From Lachnospiraceae bacterium (GTDB taxonomy: Bacteria; Bacillota; Clostridia; Lachnospirales; Lachnospiraceae): a DNA stretch of 64,000 bases. Every line of letters begins with the position of its first letter. Position 1 is the stretch's first letter. The notes under the pieces were generated by a model. The model had not been told where the DNA came from. It did no database searches and saw only the letters and a program-made list of their open reading frames with translations. Position numbers and translations under genes: made by a program. The DNA is taken from assembly GCA_030524635.1 (NCBI GenBank), contig JAUNGG010000001.1, positions 1-64,000 of the forward strand. The letters run 5' to 3'. Shown here one piece after another: positions 1-8,769 of the stretch.

Positions 1-20
1 AGTCCATGAATCCAGTCCAT
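1..20 (-). CDS. 5' end of a gene leaving the left edge
   Basis: A minus-strand ATG at 20-18 follows a GGAGG ribosome site (complement of 28-32) with a seven-base gap. Only Met-Asp-Trp-Ile-His-Gly can be read before the edge, so no function is assigned. It is divergent from the sugar importer that starts at 361; by analogy with such loci it could be a catabolic enzyme or regulator, but the sequence does not show that. Confidence 0.55.
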
Positions 21-48
21 TGTACTGCCTCCTTTTTCTTTTTTGTCT

Positions 49-69
49 GTAACGCGCTCTTACCGTTAC
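49..69 (-). repeat. GTAAC/GTTAC hairpin, copy 1
   Basis: Read on the minus strand, GTAACG and CGTTAC pair around a nine-base loop, and the hairpin stands 16 bases before the GGAGG site of the gene leaving the left edge. It resembles the hairpins at 11675, 41360, 44167 and 51734, but is shorter and more diverged. A second inverted repeat (GTTAC/GTAAC, 65-80) overlaps it. Apart from this and the promoter at 236-265, I see nothing else in 21-333. Confidence 0.4.
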
Positions 70-235
70 GATGCTGTAACGATCCGTCATATATGGGACG
101 GTTACCGGTTATTTCTGATTAACACCATACCATAACTGGTTTTAGCAGGCAATTCCACATATTTGATGATCAGAAAATGGGACTGAAACAGAAATTTTGA
201 ATCAAATAATGTCATTTGCTATCAAAAAGTGAGAA

Positions 236-265
236 TTTACACTGCAAAAGCCAGTGTGATATAGT
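236..265 (+). promoter_or_regulatory. Promoter of the first sugar-importer operon
   Basis: TTTACA (236-241) and TATAGT (260-265) are separated by 18 bases, and TG precedes the -10 box (extended -10). It lies about 95 bases before the first permease gene and points into it. Confidence 0.55.
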
Positions 266-360
266 GAAACCAGCTTAACAAGTGCAGCAGGGCAAGCTGC
301 AGAATCAGAAAGAGGGAAGCGTTATGATGAAAAATGGAATCAGAAGGGGGAGCTGGAGGC

Positions 361-1278
361 GTGAATAAAAACAAAAAGCAGGGGATCGTAAAAACGGTTG
401 CAAGAGATTTAAAAAAGAACAAATATGTGTACCTGATGCTGATTCCGGTGGTAGCGTATTTTGTTATCTTCCATTACATTCCAATGCTGAGTGCACAAAT
501 TGCATTTAAGGACTTCAGTATTGCAAAAGGGATTGCAGACAGCCCGTGGGTGGGGTTTAAGCATTTTAAGACGTACTTCAGCAGCTATTATTTCGGGCGT
601 CTGCTTCGGAATACGCTGACGCTGAGTATTGAAAACATCCTGTTTGGTTTTCCGGCGCCGATTATCCTGGCGATCCTGATCAATGAGATCAATCACACAG
701 GCTTTAAGCGGTTGGTGCAGACCATTACTTACCTGCCGCACTTTATCTCCATCGTGATCGTCTGTGCGCTGCTGCGGAACTTCTTTGCGGTAGACGGTCT
801 GATCAACCAGATCATGGGGACCAAGTTTAACTTTTTTATGGACAGCCATGCATTCCGGCCGCTGTATGTAGGCTCCGGTATCTGGCAGGAGATCGGATGG
901 GGCTCCATTGTGTACCTGTCGGCCATCACATCCATTGACAGCCAGCTTTATGAAGCGGCAGCCATCGATGGGGCGAACCGGTTTAAGCGGATTCTGTATA
1001 TCACCCTTCCCTGCCTGGCAACGACCATCACCGTTATGTTCATTATGCGTGTGGGCAAGATGATGACGGTGGGGGCAGATAAGGTCCTGCTGATGTACAG
1101 TGAGAGCATTTATGAGACAGCGGATATTATTTCCACCTTTGTATACAGAAAGGGACTTCTGGAGGCCAACTTCAGCTACTCGGCTGCGGTGGATCTGTTT
1201 AATTCCTTCATAAACTGTATCCTGCTGGTGGGTGCCAATAAGCTTTGCAGAAAGCTTGGCGGAAGCGGCTTGTGGTAA
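361..1278 (+). CDS. Sugar ABC transporter permease, LplB/YteP type
   Basis: A 305-residue inner-membrane protein with about six membrane segments and the permease EAA loop (EAAAIDGAN, about residue 210) that docks on the ATPase. It belongs to the LplB/YteP branch of binding-protein-dependent permeases that import oligosaccharides. I start it at GTG 361, eight bases after GGGGGAG. The in-frame ATG at 334 has no well-placed ribosome site; the GAGGGAAG upstream instead fits a 14-codon ORF (324-368) that overlaps the GTG and may couple translation. It is first in an operon with a second permease and a lipoprotein. No ATPase gene is present, so a shared MsmX-like ATPase encoded elsewhere is inferred. 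Confidence 0.88.
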   Translation: MNKNKKQGIVKTVARDLKKNKYVYLMLIPVVAYFVIFHYIPMLSAQIAFKDFSIAKGIADSPWVGFKHFKTYFSSYYFGRLLRNTLTLSIENILFGFPAPIILAILINEINHTGFKRLVQTITYLPHFISIVIVCALLRNFFAVDGLINQIMGTKFNFFMDSHAFRPLYVGSGIWQEIGWGSIVYLSAITSIDSQLYEAAAIDGANRFKRILYITLPCLATTITVMFIMRVGKMMTVGADKVLLMYSESIYETADIISTFVYRKGLLEANFSYSAAVDLFNSFINCILLVGANKLCRKLGGSGLW

Positions 1279-1290
1279 GGAGGCGATGGG

Positions 1291-2169
1291 ATGAAGAGGA
1301 AAAAAATAAAGATTTTTGATGTGGTAAATACCATTCTTATGGTGATCCTGATGATCATCGCATTGTATCCATTTTTATATGTGGTGTTTGCTTCCTTCAG
1401 TGATCCGTGGGAGCTGGTGAAGCACAAGGGAATCCTGTGGAAGCCGCTGGGCTTCACTCTGGAAGGATATGCTTCCGTGTTTAAAAACCGTTCGATCCTG
1501 ACCGGATATATCACTACATTGATCAACCTGTTTGGAGGAACCACCATCAATATTATTTTGACGCTGTTTGCGGCATATGCGGTGTCCAGAAAGAAATTTC
1601 TGTTAAAAAAGCCAATTACCATTATGATCGTGTTTACTATGTTTTTTAACAGCGGAATCATCCCCAGGTTCCTGGTGGTAAAGGAGCTGGGACTTTACGA
1701 TTCCCGCTGGGCCATGATCCTTCCAACTGCCATCAACGTGTTTAATCTGGTGATCATGCGCACCGCCATCGAGGGGCTTCCGGACAGCCTGGAGGAGGCG
1801 GCTGTGCTGGAAGGGGCCAATGACTTTGATATCCTGTTCCGGATCGTAGTTCCGTTAATTAAGTCCACCATTGCAGTTCTGGTCCTCTACTATGGTGTAG
1901 CCCACTGGAACCAGTGGTATCAGGCCTTGATGTACATTCAGACCAGAGACAAGTATCCGCTGCAGCTGGTGCTTCGGGAGATCCTGATCGGAAATTCCTT
2001 TGAGAGCATGTCTGCCGGAAGTGCAGATTCCTCTGGTGAGAGCGTGGTGATCGGTGAAGTGATCAAGTATGCAACGATTATTGTATCTACTGTTCCGATT
2101 CTGGTGATCTATCCCATGCTGCAGAAGCATTTCGTGAAGGGCGTTATGGTGGGCGCTGTAAAGGAATAA
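1291..2169 (+). CDS. Sugar ABC transporter permease, LplC/YtcP type
   Basis: A 292-residue membrane protein with six predicted spans and an EAA loop (EEAAVLEGANDFD, about residue 170). It is the second half of the heterodimeric channel with the gene 12 bases upstream. The AAGGAGGCG ribosome site sits in the gap. The LplC/YtcP family pairs with LplB-type permeases and large LplA/YtcQ lipoproteins, exactly the set seen here. The sugar is not fixed by sequence; rhamnogalacturonan or other plant oligosaccharides are plausible from the rest of the window. Confidence 0.88.
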   Translation: MKRKKIKIFDVVNTILMVILMIIALYPFLYVVFASFSDPWELVKHKGILWKPLGFTLEGYASVFKNRSILTGYITTLINLFGGTTINIILTLFAAYAVSRKKFLLKKPITIMIVFTMFFNSGIIPRFLVVKELGLYDSRWAMILPTAINVFNLVIMRTAIEGLPDSLEEAAVLEGANDFDILFRIVVPLIKSTIAVLVLYYGVAHWNQWYQALMYIQTRDKYPLQLVLREILIGNSFESMSAGSADSSGESVVIGEVIKYATIIVSTVPILVIYPMLQKHFVKGVMVGAVKE

Positions 2170-2222
2170 TGAGAAATCTACAGGGAATTTTAAAATATAA
2201 AGAGAAAAAGGAGAAGGAAAGC

Positions 2223-3929
2223 ATGAAAAGAAAATGGTCAGGAAACGTAAAAAAATTAGTCAGCCTGTCTGCGGCGGCTTGTCTGGCGGCAGGTATGCTG
2301 GCAGGCTGCGGCGGGGGATCCTCTGACAAGGAAGCCGCTAATGGGTCTGGTGCGGCGGCAGATGCCGGCAGCGCGGAAAGCGGCAGTGAAGAGAGCGGAA
2401 GTCAGGGAGGCGGCAGCATCACCTACTGGACCAATATGGATTCTTCCAGAATTGCACCTACCACTGACAACTATGCCAATATTCTCTGCTATCAGGAGAT
2501 GGCCAAAAACACCGGGGTCAATGTAGAGTTTATCCACCCGCCCATCGGCCAGGAAGCCGATGCCTTCAGCCTTTTGATGGCAAGCGGCGAGTATCCGGAC
2601 ATCATTTATTATGACTGGGGCAACAAGGTGGCAGGAGGCCCGGATAAGGCGATCGAGGACGGTGTGATCCTCCGCTTAAATGAGATCATTGAGGAGAAGT
2701 GCCCGAATCTGCGTGCATTCTTAGATGAGCATCCGGAAGTAGAGGCAGCGATGACCACCGACAACGGCAATATTTACTGCTTCCCCAACCTGTACCCGTA
2801 TTATACCGATGAGCCGAAGATCGTCTGCATCCGCGGCAATCAGATCCGGAAGGACTGGCTGGATGAGCTGGGATTGGAGGAGCCGGAAACCATCGATGAG
2901 TGGCATCAGGTGCTGACTGCCTTTAAAGAGAAAGGCACCAATGATGAGGGCGAGGAGATCGTTCCTATGGTTTCCAGAAAGCTGTCCACCCGAAGCAGCA
3001 TGATCCGTACCTTTGCCAACGCATGGGATGGTCTGGACTATGATTTCTATGTGCAGGACGGAACGGTAAAGTTCGGCCCGGTGGAGCCTGATTTTAAGGA
3101 ATATCTGCAGACCATGTCCCAGTGGTACGCAGAAGGGCTGATTGCACCGGAGTTTGCCACCTACGGCGATAAGGAGCATGATGCGCTGATCACTTCCAGC
3201 AAGGCAGGAGCTTGGCATTCTGGTTTGGGCGCCGGCATGGGCGTATATATTTCTGCTCTGGGCAATGATGATTCCAAGGTAGGAGGCGTAAAGTTCCCGG
3301 TTGTGAATAAGGGGGATACTCCAAAGTTCAACAACGCAAGCAACTTCCCGTTCATCGGAATCGGTGTTGCCATCACCTCTTCCTGTAAGGATATCGATGC
3401 GGCCTGCAAGTGGCTGGACTACCATTACAGCGAGGAAGGCGATATGCTGTTAAACTGGGGTGTAGAAGGCGTCAGCTACGAGCTGGATGAAGAAGGAAAT
3501 CCCCATTTCACTGATCAGGTGCTTAATGACCCGGACGGATTGTCTGTAGACGTGGCCATCGGCAAATATGCAATGGTTGCACAGATGGAGGCTTATAAGC
3601 AGAGCGATGAGGTTTATGCCGTTCGTATGTGGAAGTGGCCGGCACAGCAGGAGGCTTCTTCGAAATGGGATGCCACCGATTTTAATGACCGTTATCCTCT
3701 GACTGTCAGCATGACTCCGGATGAGGGGGCCGAGTTTGCAGCGATCATGAGTGATATCGAGACCTACCGGGATGAGAATGCGATCCGTTATATCTTAGGA
3801 ACGGAAAGCTTTGACAATTATGATAAATTTGTAGAAACCATCAAGAGCATGAACATAGACAGAGCCATCCAGATCAAGCAAGCTGCCTATGACCGGCTTC
3901 AGGAGAGAATTAAGGCAGTGGAGAAATAA
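2223..3929 (+). CDS. Extracellular sugar-binding lipoprotein, LplA/YtcQ type
   Basis: A 568-residue solute-binding protein. The N-terminus is basic, then hydrophobic, with lipobox LAGC and lipidated Cys29, followed by a Gly/Ser/Ala/Glu-rich linker to about residue 65 and a bacterial extracellular solute-binding domain. At more than 550 residues it matches the large LplA/YtcQ class rather than the 420-residue MalE class. I chose ATG 2223, which follows AAGGAG; an in-frame ATG at 2169 overlapping the permease stop would add 18 residues ahead of the signal peptide. It should capture oligosaccharides for the two permeases upstream. Confidence 0.88.
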   Translation: MKRKWSGNVKKLVSLSAAACLAAGMLAGCGGGSSDKEAANGSGAAADAGSAESGSEESGSQGGGSITYWTNMDSSRIAPTTDNYANILCYQEMAKNTGVNVEFIHPPIGQEADAFSLLMASGEYPDIIYYDWGNKVAGGPDKAIEDGVILRLNEIIEEKCPNLRAFLDEHPEVEAAMTTDNGNIYCFPNLYPYYTDEPKIVCIRGNQIRKDWLDELGLEEPETIDEWHQVLTAFKEKGTNDEGEEIVPMVSRKLSTRSSMIRTFANAWDGLDYDFYVQDGTVKFGPVEPDFKEYLQTMSQWYAEGLIAPEFATYGDKEHDALITSSKAGAWHSGLGAGMGVYISALGNDDSKVGGVKFPVVNKGDTPKFNNASNFPFIGIGVAITSSCKDIDAACKWLDYHYSEEGDMLLNWGVEGVSYELDEEGNPHFTDQVLNDPDGLSVDVAIGKYAMVAQMEAYKQSDEVYAVRMWKWPAQQEASSKWDATDFNDRYPLTVSMTPDEGAEFAAIMSDIETYRDENAIRYILGTESFDNYDKFVETIKSMNIDRAIQIKQAAYDRLQERIKAVEK

Positions 3930-3940
3930 GCGCTGCAGAG

Positions 3941-3971
3941 CCTGCGCTGAGGGAGAAAGCCGCAGCGCAGG
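3941..3971 (+). terminator. Hairpin between lipoprotein and regulator genes
   Basis: CCTGCGCTG (3941-3949) pairs perfectly with CAGCGCAGG (3963-3971). The tail is only GTTTCT, so it is more likely an attenuator or mRNA-stabilising hairpin that lowers regulator expression than a full terminator. Confidence 0.5.
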
Positions 3972-4046
3972 TTTCTAGAAAAAATGAGTATCCTAAAAAT
4001 TGGAAACAATTTTCAGGGTACTTTTTCCCGTGAAAAGAGAGGTTAT

Positions 4047-6374
4047 ATGAAAAGAAAAGTAAAAATATGGATGATCTGTTCTTACTTTTTTGTTCTGGCA
4101 GTGTTTCTGGCGATTTATCTGGCAATCCAGCAGAGGACGGAAGAGAAGATCCGGGAGCTGTATGTGGATAAACAGCTTGCAGTGATGAATCAGACCATGC
4201 TTGCCGTAGATGAACAGGTGGATGCCATGATCAAGCTGTGTCTGGGAATCATCCAGGAGCCGTATGTCCAGTATTTCCCCTTCGTAGGAGAGAAACTGGA
4301 TCCATATGATATGGAAAATGTAATAAAGCTGCTAAATAATATCCGAAAGCATTACACAGCAGATCCGTTTGTGGAGGATTTTTATCTCTTTTATGAAAAC
4401 AGCGGCCGCATTGCCAATGCCAATGGCTTTTACCGGGAAGCGGATTTCTACCAGATGGAATGGTCTTACCAGGACGAAGGAGTGCAGCAGCAGGCACAGG
4501 CGCTTCTGCGTCAGAGCGCTACCCAGTTCCTTCCAGCGGCTTGGATGGAAAATGGGGTGCGCCAGGTGGAAATCGTTACTTTTTTCTATGATTTTGGCCG
4601 GACTGCGGCAACAGAAGAGGGAAGGTCTGCCAAGCTGGTGCTGCTGTTAAAAAAATCCTGGCTGGATGATATGGTGAAGGATATGTCAAAGGATGGAAGG
4701 ATCAGCATCCGGAGAGCCAGCGATGGGGTAGAATTGTACTGCTTTCAGGGAAATGCTGCATTAGATGGATTTCAAAGAGAAGACACGGAGGGCAGTGTGG
4801 TGTCCTGGAAGGGACAGGAATATCTTCTCACCTATTTGAATTCTGAGAAGACGGGATGGATCTACGAATCAGTCATTCCTTATTCGATTATCACCAGCCA
4901 GATGAGAGCTGCGGTAAAGCCCATGGCTACCGGACTGTTCTGGTATCTGTTTCTCGGGATTCCGGCCTGTATCCTGATGGCGGTGTGGAACTATACCCCC
5001 ATTCAGCTGCTGACCAGACATATGGAGTCCATTGGATTTCCGGAGAAGTCGAGGCATCAGAGTGAGGTGGAATATATCCGCTCCGGCATTTCCAACCTGC
5101 ATAAAAAATATGAAGAGCTGGAATTGAAATACGGCAATGCCATGGAGGAATTTGATTTTGCCAACCGGAAGCTTCGAAAAAACCGGGAACGGATCCAGGA
5201 AGGCGTTTTGTTTCAGCTGATCAGCGGATACTGGCAGGATGACCGGGAAATCGAAGAGCGGCTGCAGAGCCTGGAGATCGCCTTTCCTTATCCGAAATTC
5301 TGTCTGGTGACCATACAGGTCGAGGATGATTTTCTGCCGGATCATGGCCAAGATGCCAAAGAGAAATCCCTCCGCCTTTTCGTGCTGAAAAATGTAGCAC
5401 AGGAATATCTGCAGCCCTTTGGCCAGGTATTTCCCGTTCCGGGAAGTTCAGAGCAGCTTTTCCTTCTGATGAACCTGTCGGAAGCTGGATATGCCGGTGA
5501 CCGGATCTCACCGGAGCTGGAAGCACTGATGCGGCAGATGATGGAATATTTCCGGAGAGAGATGCAGATCTCCATCTCCATCGGCGTGGGAACCCTTTGC
5601 AGCCAGATTCATCAGCTGAGTGAGAGCCGCAGACGGTCCAGGCAGGCGTTGGAATATTGCTTTATCATAGGAAGGTCTTCTCTGGTCATCTATGATCAGA
5701 CCAGGCAGGAGGAAGGAAAGACGTACCGGTTTGATGAGCGGATCGAGAAACAGCTTCTGGGCAGTATGGTGCAGAGAGATGCCGGCGCCTGCGGAGAGCT
5801 TTTCGATCAGCTTTATGAGGATGCGCTGAAGCACAGGATCTCAGTAAATGAGGGAAAACGGCTGCACATGTTCCTGGCCGATCTTGCCATGAAGGCAATT
5901 GGAAAATCCAATGTGGATGCAGCATTGGAAGAAGTCTGTCAGGATATGGTTGCTGCAATCCTGAGCAGCACAACGCTGCCGGAGGTTTTGCCCCGGATGA
6001 AGGAGCTGTTCGTGACTCTTTGCGCAGAACGAAAAGAAAGTGGAGGTGAGCTGGAAGAAACGATGATGAGCTACATTACAGAGCATTACTGGGAGCTGGA
6101 CTTTTCTCTTCAGATGTGTGCAGAGCATTTCGGCGTGTCACCGGAGCATTTATCCCGAACCATCAAAGCATTGACCGGGCGGAAGTTTATCGATATCGTC
6201 AACCAGCTTCGTCTGGAGCGGGCAAAGCGGTATCTGCTGGAGACAGATAAAAAGATCGAGGAGATCGCAGAGCTGTCCGGTTATGGCACAGCGAAAAGCT
6301 TTTTCCGCAGCTTTAAGCAGGCAGAGGGGATGCCGCCTGGGGTGTGGAGGAAGCAGATGAAGGAAGGATTGTAA
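4047..6374 (+). CDS. Membrane-anchored AraC-family regulator, YesS/YtdP-like
   Basis: A 775-residue protein with a membrane span at about residues 8-28, an extracytoplasmic sensor region to about 290, a second span near 295-315 (LFWYLFLGIPACILMAV), a long cytoplasmic linker, and a C-terminal AraC DNA-binding domain (about 675-775, with two helix-turn-helix units and the GYGTAKSFFRSFK signature). This matches YesS/YtdP-type regulators that control plant-polysaccharide ABC importers. ATG 4047 follows GAGAGG and puts the first span at the N-terminus; ATG 3984 would add 21 residues. It probably senses an extracellular sugar or the loaded binding protein and activates the upstream operon (inference). 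Confidence 0.85.
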   Translation: MKRKVKIWMICSYFFVLAVFLAIYLAIQQRTEEKIRELYVDKQLAVMNQTMLAVDEQVDAMIKLCLGIIQEPYVQYFPFVGEKLDPYDMENVIKLLNNIRKHYTADPFVEDFYLFYENSGRIANANGFYREADFYQMEWSYQDEGVQQQAQALLRQSATQFLPAAWMENGVRQVEIVTFFYDFGRTAATEEGRSAKLVLLLKKSWLDDMVKDMSKDGRISIRRASDGVELYCFQGNAALDGFQREDTEGSVVSWKGQEYLLTYLNSEKTGWIYESVIPYSIITSQMRAAVKPMATGLFWYLFLGIPACILMAVWNYTPIQLLTRHMESIGFPEKSRHQSEVEYIRSGISNLHKKYEELELKYGNAMEEFDFANRKLRKNRERIQEGVLFQLISGYWQDDREIEERLQSLEIAFPYPKFCLVTIQVEDDFLPDHGQDAKEKSLRLFVLKNVAQEYLQPFGQVFPVPGSSEQLFLLMNLSEAGYAGDRISPELEALMRQMMEYFRREMQISISIGVGTLCSQIHQLSESRRRSRQALEYCFIIGRSSLVIYDQTRQEEGKTYRFDERIEKQLLGSMVQRDAGACGELFDQLYEDALKHRISVNEGKRLHMFLADLAMKAIGKSNVDAALEEVCQDMVAAILSSTTLPEVLPRMKELFVTLCAERKESGGELEETMMSYITEHYWELDFSLQMCAEHFGVSPEHLSRTIKALTGRKFIDIVNQLRLERAKRYLLETDKKIEEIAELSGYGTAKSFFRSFKQAEGMPPGVWRKQMKEGL

Positions 6375-6386
6375 TGGGAAAGGGAT

Positions 6387-6415
6387 TGTGAAAATGGAGA
6401 AAATCGGATATAATG
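6387..6415 (+). promoter_or_regulatory. Promoter of the Nim-like gene
   Basis: TTGTGA (6387-6392), 17-base spacer, TATAAT (6410-6415). It rules out the in-frame ATG at 6413, which lies inside the -10 box, and supports the start at 6452. Confidence 0.7.
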
Positions 6416-6451
6416 ATCCATGAGGAAATGCTTGGAAAGGAGCAGTCAGAT

Positions 6452-6946
6452 ATGTTTGCAGAGATCAGAAGAAAAGACAGGATGTCCACGCCGGAGCAGG
6501 CAGAGGAATTATTAACCAGGGGAGAACATGGTATGTTATCCACCGTTGGAGCAGATGGATACCCATATGGAATCCCGGTAAACTACGCATATGAGAATGG
6601 GCGGATCTATTTCCACTGTGCAAGGGGAGTTGGGAAGAAGCTTGAAAATATCCAAAGGAATCCTAAGGTTTGCTTTACCGTAGTTGGGACTGCTCAGGTG
6701 GTACCGGCGGAATTCAGCACCAATTATGAGAGTACAGTAGTATTTGGAACAGCTCAGGAAATTACAGAGCTGGACGAAAAGAAGGCTGCGTTGGAGCTTC
6801 TGATCCGGAAATATTCGCCGGAGTTTTTAGAGACAGGGCGGCAGTATATCGAGAGGAGTGCAGCAGTAACCGGTGTTTATGTGATTTCGGTACAGCATAT
6901 ATCCGGGAAGGCGAGAAGAGGGAAGCCGAAAATGCAGCAGGGGTGA
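6452..6946 (+). CDS. Pyridoxamine 5'-phosphate oxidase-like flavoprotein, NimA family
   Basis: A 164-residue single-domain protein of the split-barrel flavin-binding fold. The N-terminal segment MLSTVGADGYPYGIPVNY and the FHCARGVGKK stretch are typical of the NimA branch, whose members reduce nitro compounds or act as general flavin or heme-binding oxidoreductases. The start follows AAAGGAG by about nine bases. It has its own promoter and terminator, so it is monocistronic. The exact substrate is not predictable; a role in nitroimidazole tolerance is known for some family members only. Confidence 0.8.
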   Translation: MFAEIRRKDRMSTPEQAEELLTRGEHGMLSTVGADGYPYGIPVNYAYENGRIYFHCARGVGKKLENIQRNPKVCFTVVGTAQVVPAEFSTNYESTVVFGTAQEITELDEKKAALELLIRKYSPEFLETGRQYIERSAAVTGVYVISVQHISGKARRGKPKMQQG

Positions 6947-6987
6947 TATAACAGATTTTAGGGGAAAAACAACATAGAACATATTGG

Positions 6988-7020
6988 AAAACGGCAAGGT
7001 CTTCGGGCAGTGCCGTTTTT
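6988..7020 (+). terminator. Terminator after the Nim-like gene
   Basis: AAACGGCA (6988-6995) pairs with TGCCGTTT (7011-7018) and is followed by a T run. Confidence 0.75.
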
Positions 7021-7153
7021 TCTGAAAATAGTATGAAGAAAACTCATTTTTTGACGCTTCCGGAGCTGCTTTTGCGCCCCCGCAACGCGTTAAAGAATCG
7101 CTAAAAAGAGTAAAAAAATGCAAAAAGTCTGAACAGCAAATGAAAGGAATCTC

Positions 7154-7182
7154 TTGTGTATATAAACGAAAAGAGGTATAAT
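7154..7182 (+). promoter_or_regulatory. Promoter of the Mrp/Mbh-like operon
   Basis: TTGTGT (7154-7159), 17-base spacer, TATAAT (7177-7182). It is the only strong promoter seen ahead of the ten-gene operon. The 270-base gap before mnhE holds only this and the preceding terminator. Confidence 0.7.
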
Positions 7183-7252
7183 AAGGGTCAAAATTTTATT
7201 AAAAGTTCATGACAAAATGGTTGAAATGACCGTTAACAGAAGGGAGAAGCGT

Positions 7253-7783
7253 ATGTTTCTTATACTTTTTGGGGTGTGGCTGATCTTAAACGGAAAAATT
7301 ACAGCAGAAATCTGTATATTTGGCATCGTGATCTCAGCGGCACTTTTTTATTTTATCTGCCATTTTATGGATTACAGTGTCAAAAAGGAATTGCTGCTGT
7401 TTCGCCTGCTTCCGCTGTTTGTCCAGTATTTCTGGGTGCTGGTGAAGGAGATCGTGAAGGCAAATGTATGTGTGCTGAAGATCATCCTGTCACCGGAGCT
7501 GCAGCCAGAGCCGGCACTGGTGTATTTTGATACAGATCTTCGAAGCCAGCTTTCTAAGGTGATGCTGGCGGATTCCATTACACTGACACCGGGAACAATT
7601 ACAGTGTCGGTGGAAGAAAACCGGTTCTGTGTCCACTGTCTGGACCGGGAGCTGGCGGAAGGGATGGAGGAGTCGGTGTTTGTGGAGCTGTTAAAAAAGA
7701 TGGAGGCGCTGATGTTTGAAGAAATGCTGGAACAGCCAGGCCTTTTGAAACAGGCAGAAGGGGAGGAATCGAGATGGAATTGA
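7253..7783 (+). CDS. mnhE: Mrp/Mnh antiporter subunit E (MbhA-like)
   Basis: A 176-residue protein with two or three N-terminal membrane spans and the family signature LADSITLTPGT near residue 105, followed by a soluble C-terminal domain. MnhE is a small subunit of the multi-subunit Na+/H+ antiporter complex and corresponds to MbhA of membrane-bound hydrogenases. ATG 7253 follows AAGGGAG and begins directly with the first membrane span; the in-frame ATG at 7217 lacks a ribosome site. It is the first gene of the operon and overlaps mnhF by ten bases. Confidence 0.88.
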   Translation: MFLILFGVWLILNGKITAEICIFGIVISAALFYFICHFMDYSVKKELLLFRLLPLFVQYFWVLVKEIVKANVCVLKIILSPELQPEPALVYFDTDLRSQLSKVMLADSITLTPGTITVSVEENRFCVHCLDRELAEGMEESVFVELLKKMEALMFEEMLEQPGLLKQAEGEESRWN

Positions 7784-8127
7784 TCCTGCAGGCTTATCAT
7801 GGACTTTTGATCGGAGCGGTCATTGTACTGGCAGTTCTGATTATTATCAGTATGATCCGCTCGGTGCTGGGACCGCGGATTGCTGACCGGATCATCGCAG
7901 TCAATATGATCGGAACGATGATCATTATGATCGTGGCCATCCTTTCTGTTTATCTGGATGAGAATTACCTGGTTGATATCTGTCTGATCTACGCCATGAT
8001 CAGTTTTCTTGGCGTGGTGGTGCTGTGTAAGGTTTACACCGGCGTATATCTGCAGAATAAGCGGATGAAGGCAAATATGGAAGCCATCGAGGATAACCTG
8101 GCCGGACAACGAAATAAGGAGGAATGA
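7774..8127 (+). CDS. mnhF: Mrp/Mnh antiporter subunit F (MbhB-like)
   Basis: A 117-residue protein with three membrane spans, containing the family core SVLGPRIADRIIAVNMIG. MnhF/MrpF assembles with E and G at one end of the antiporter complex. It overlaps the end of mnhE and its stop overlaps the first possible start of mnhG, so translation is coupled. Its length is slightly above the usual 90-100 residues because of a charged C-terminal tail. Confidence 0.88.
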   Translation: MELILQAYHGLLIGAVIVLAVLIIISMIRSVLGPRIADRIIAVNMIGTMIIMIVAILSVYLDENYLVDICLIYAMISFLGVVVLCKVYTGVYLQNKRMKANMEAIEDNLAGQRNKEE

Positions 8128-8129
8128 AT

Positions 8130-8516
8130 ATGGTTTGGGAGTGGTGCAGGTTCGGAGCAGCATCTCTTTGCTTTATCATCGGGATCGTGTTTATGATTCT
8201 GGCTGTGTTTGGAGTGAACCGGTTTCGGCGGGCGCTGAACCGAATGCATGCGGCGGCAATGGGAGATACGCTGGGGATTTTGTTTGTATTTTTAGGGCTG
8301 ATCCTGATGCGTGGATTTACCTTCGATTCACTGAAGCTGTTTCTGGTGATCTTGTTTTTCTGGATGGCCAGCCCGGTCTCCGGCCATATGATCAGCCGTC
8401 TGGAGGCTATGACAGATGAAGAGCTGGGGGAAATCCAGATCATTCGAAAGGGCGGCGCAGATATGGAACATGGGAAACAAGCTGGAAAGGGGGATGCAGG
8501 CCATGAAGCAATTTGA
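8130..8516 (+). CDS. mnhG: Mrp/Mnh antiporter subunit G (MbhC-like)
   Basis: A 128-residue protein with three membrane spans and the MnhG pattern FGVNRFRRALNRMHAAAMGD in the first cytoplasmic loop. Two starts are possible: ATG 8124 lies one base after GGAGG, ATG 8130 lies seven bases after it, so 8130 is preferred. It overlaps the following small gene by 14 bases. The order E-F-G is the one found in Mbh hydrogenase operons. Confidence 0.88.
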   Translation: MVWEWCRFGAASLCFIIGIVFMILAVFGVNRFRRALNRMHAAAMGDTLGILFVFLGLILMRGFTFDSLKLFLVILFFWMASPVSGHMISRLEAMTDEELGEIQIIRKGGADMEHGKQAGKGDAGHEAI

Positions 8517-8769
8517 GATCATTCTGCTGTGCTGTCTGATGGTCTGCGCTGTTTCTGTGGCATTTGCCAGGGATCTGCTCACCTCAATTATTATCTTTAT
8601 GTCCTACAGTCTGATCATGTGCGTGATCTGGATCCTGCTGCAGTCACCGGATCTGGCCATCACGGAGGCAGCAGTAGGCGCAGGTGTGACCAGTATTTTA
8701 TTCTTCGTCACCTTGAAGAAAATAAAGGCGATCCGAAAGGAGGACCAGGATGAGCAGAAGGAAAGATAA
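8503..8769 (+). CDS. MbhD-like subunit (MrpA C-terminal domain, DUF4040)
   Basis: An 88-residue protein with three membrane spans and the motif LLQSPDLAITEAAVGAG, characteristic of the DUF4040/MbhD domain that in classical Mrp systems forms part of the C-terminus of MrpA. Here it is a separate gene. ATG 8503 lies nine bases after GGGGG; earlier in-frame ATGs lie inside mnhG with no ribosome site. It overlaps both neighbours. Its known role is as part of the ion-translocating module that joins E, F and G to the antiporter-like subunits. Confidence 0.82.
   Translation: MKQFEIILLCCLMVCAVSVAFARDLLTSIIIFMSYSLIMCVIWILLQSPDLAITEAAVGAGVTSILFFVTLKKIKAIRKEDQDEQKER

Noticed and set aside
324-368. Leader ORF of 14 codons before the first permease
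   Set aside because: It has a fair ribosome site but is too short to support as a gene; mentioned only as possible translational coupling.
7372-8163. Minus-strand 263-residue ORF across mnhE and mnhF
   Set aside because: Crosses three real overlapping genes and has no recognisable domain.
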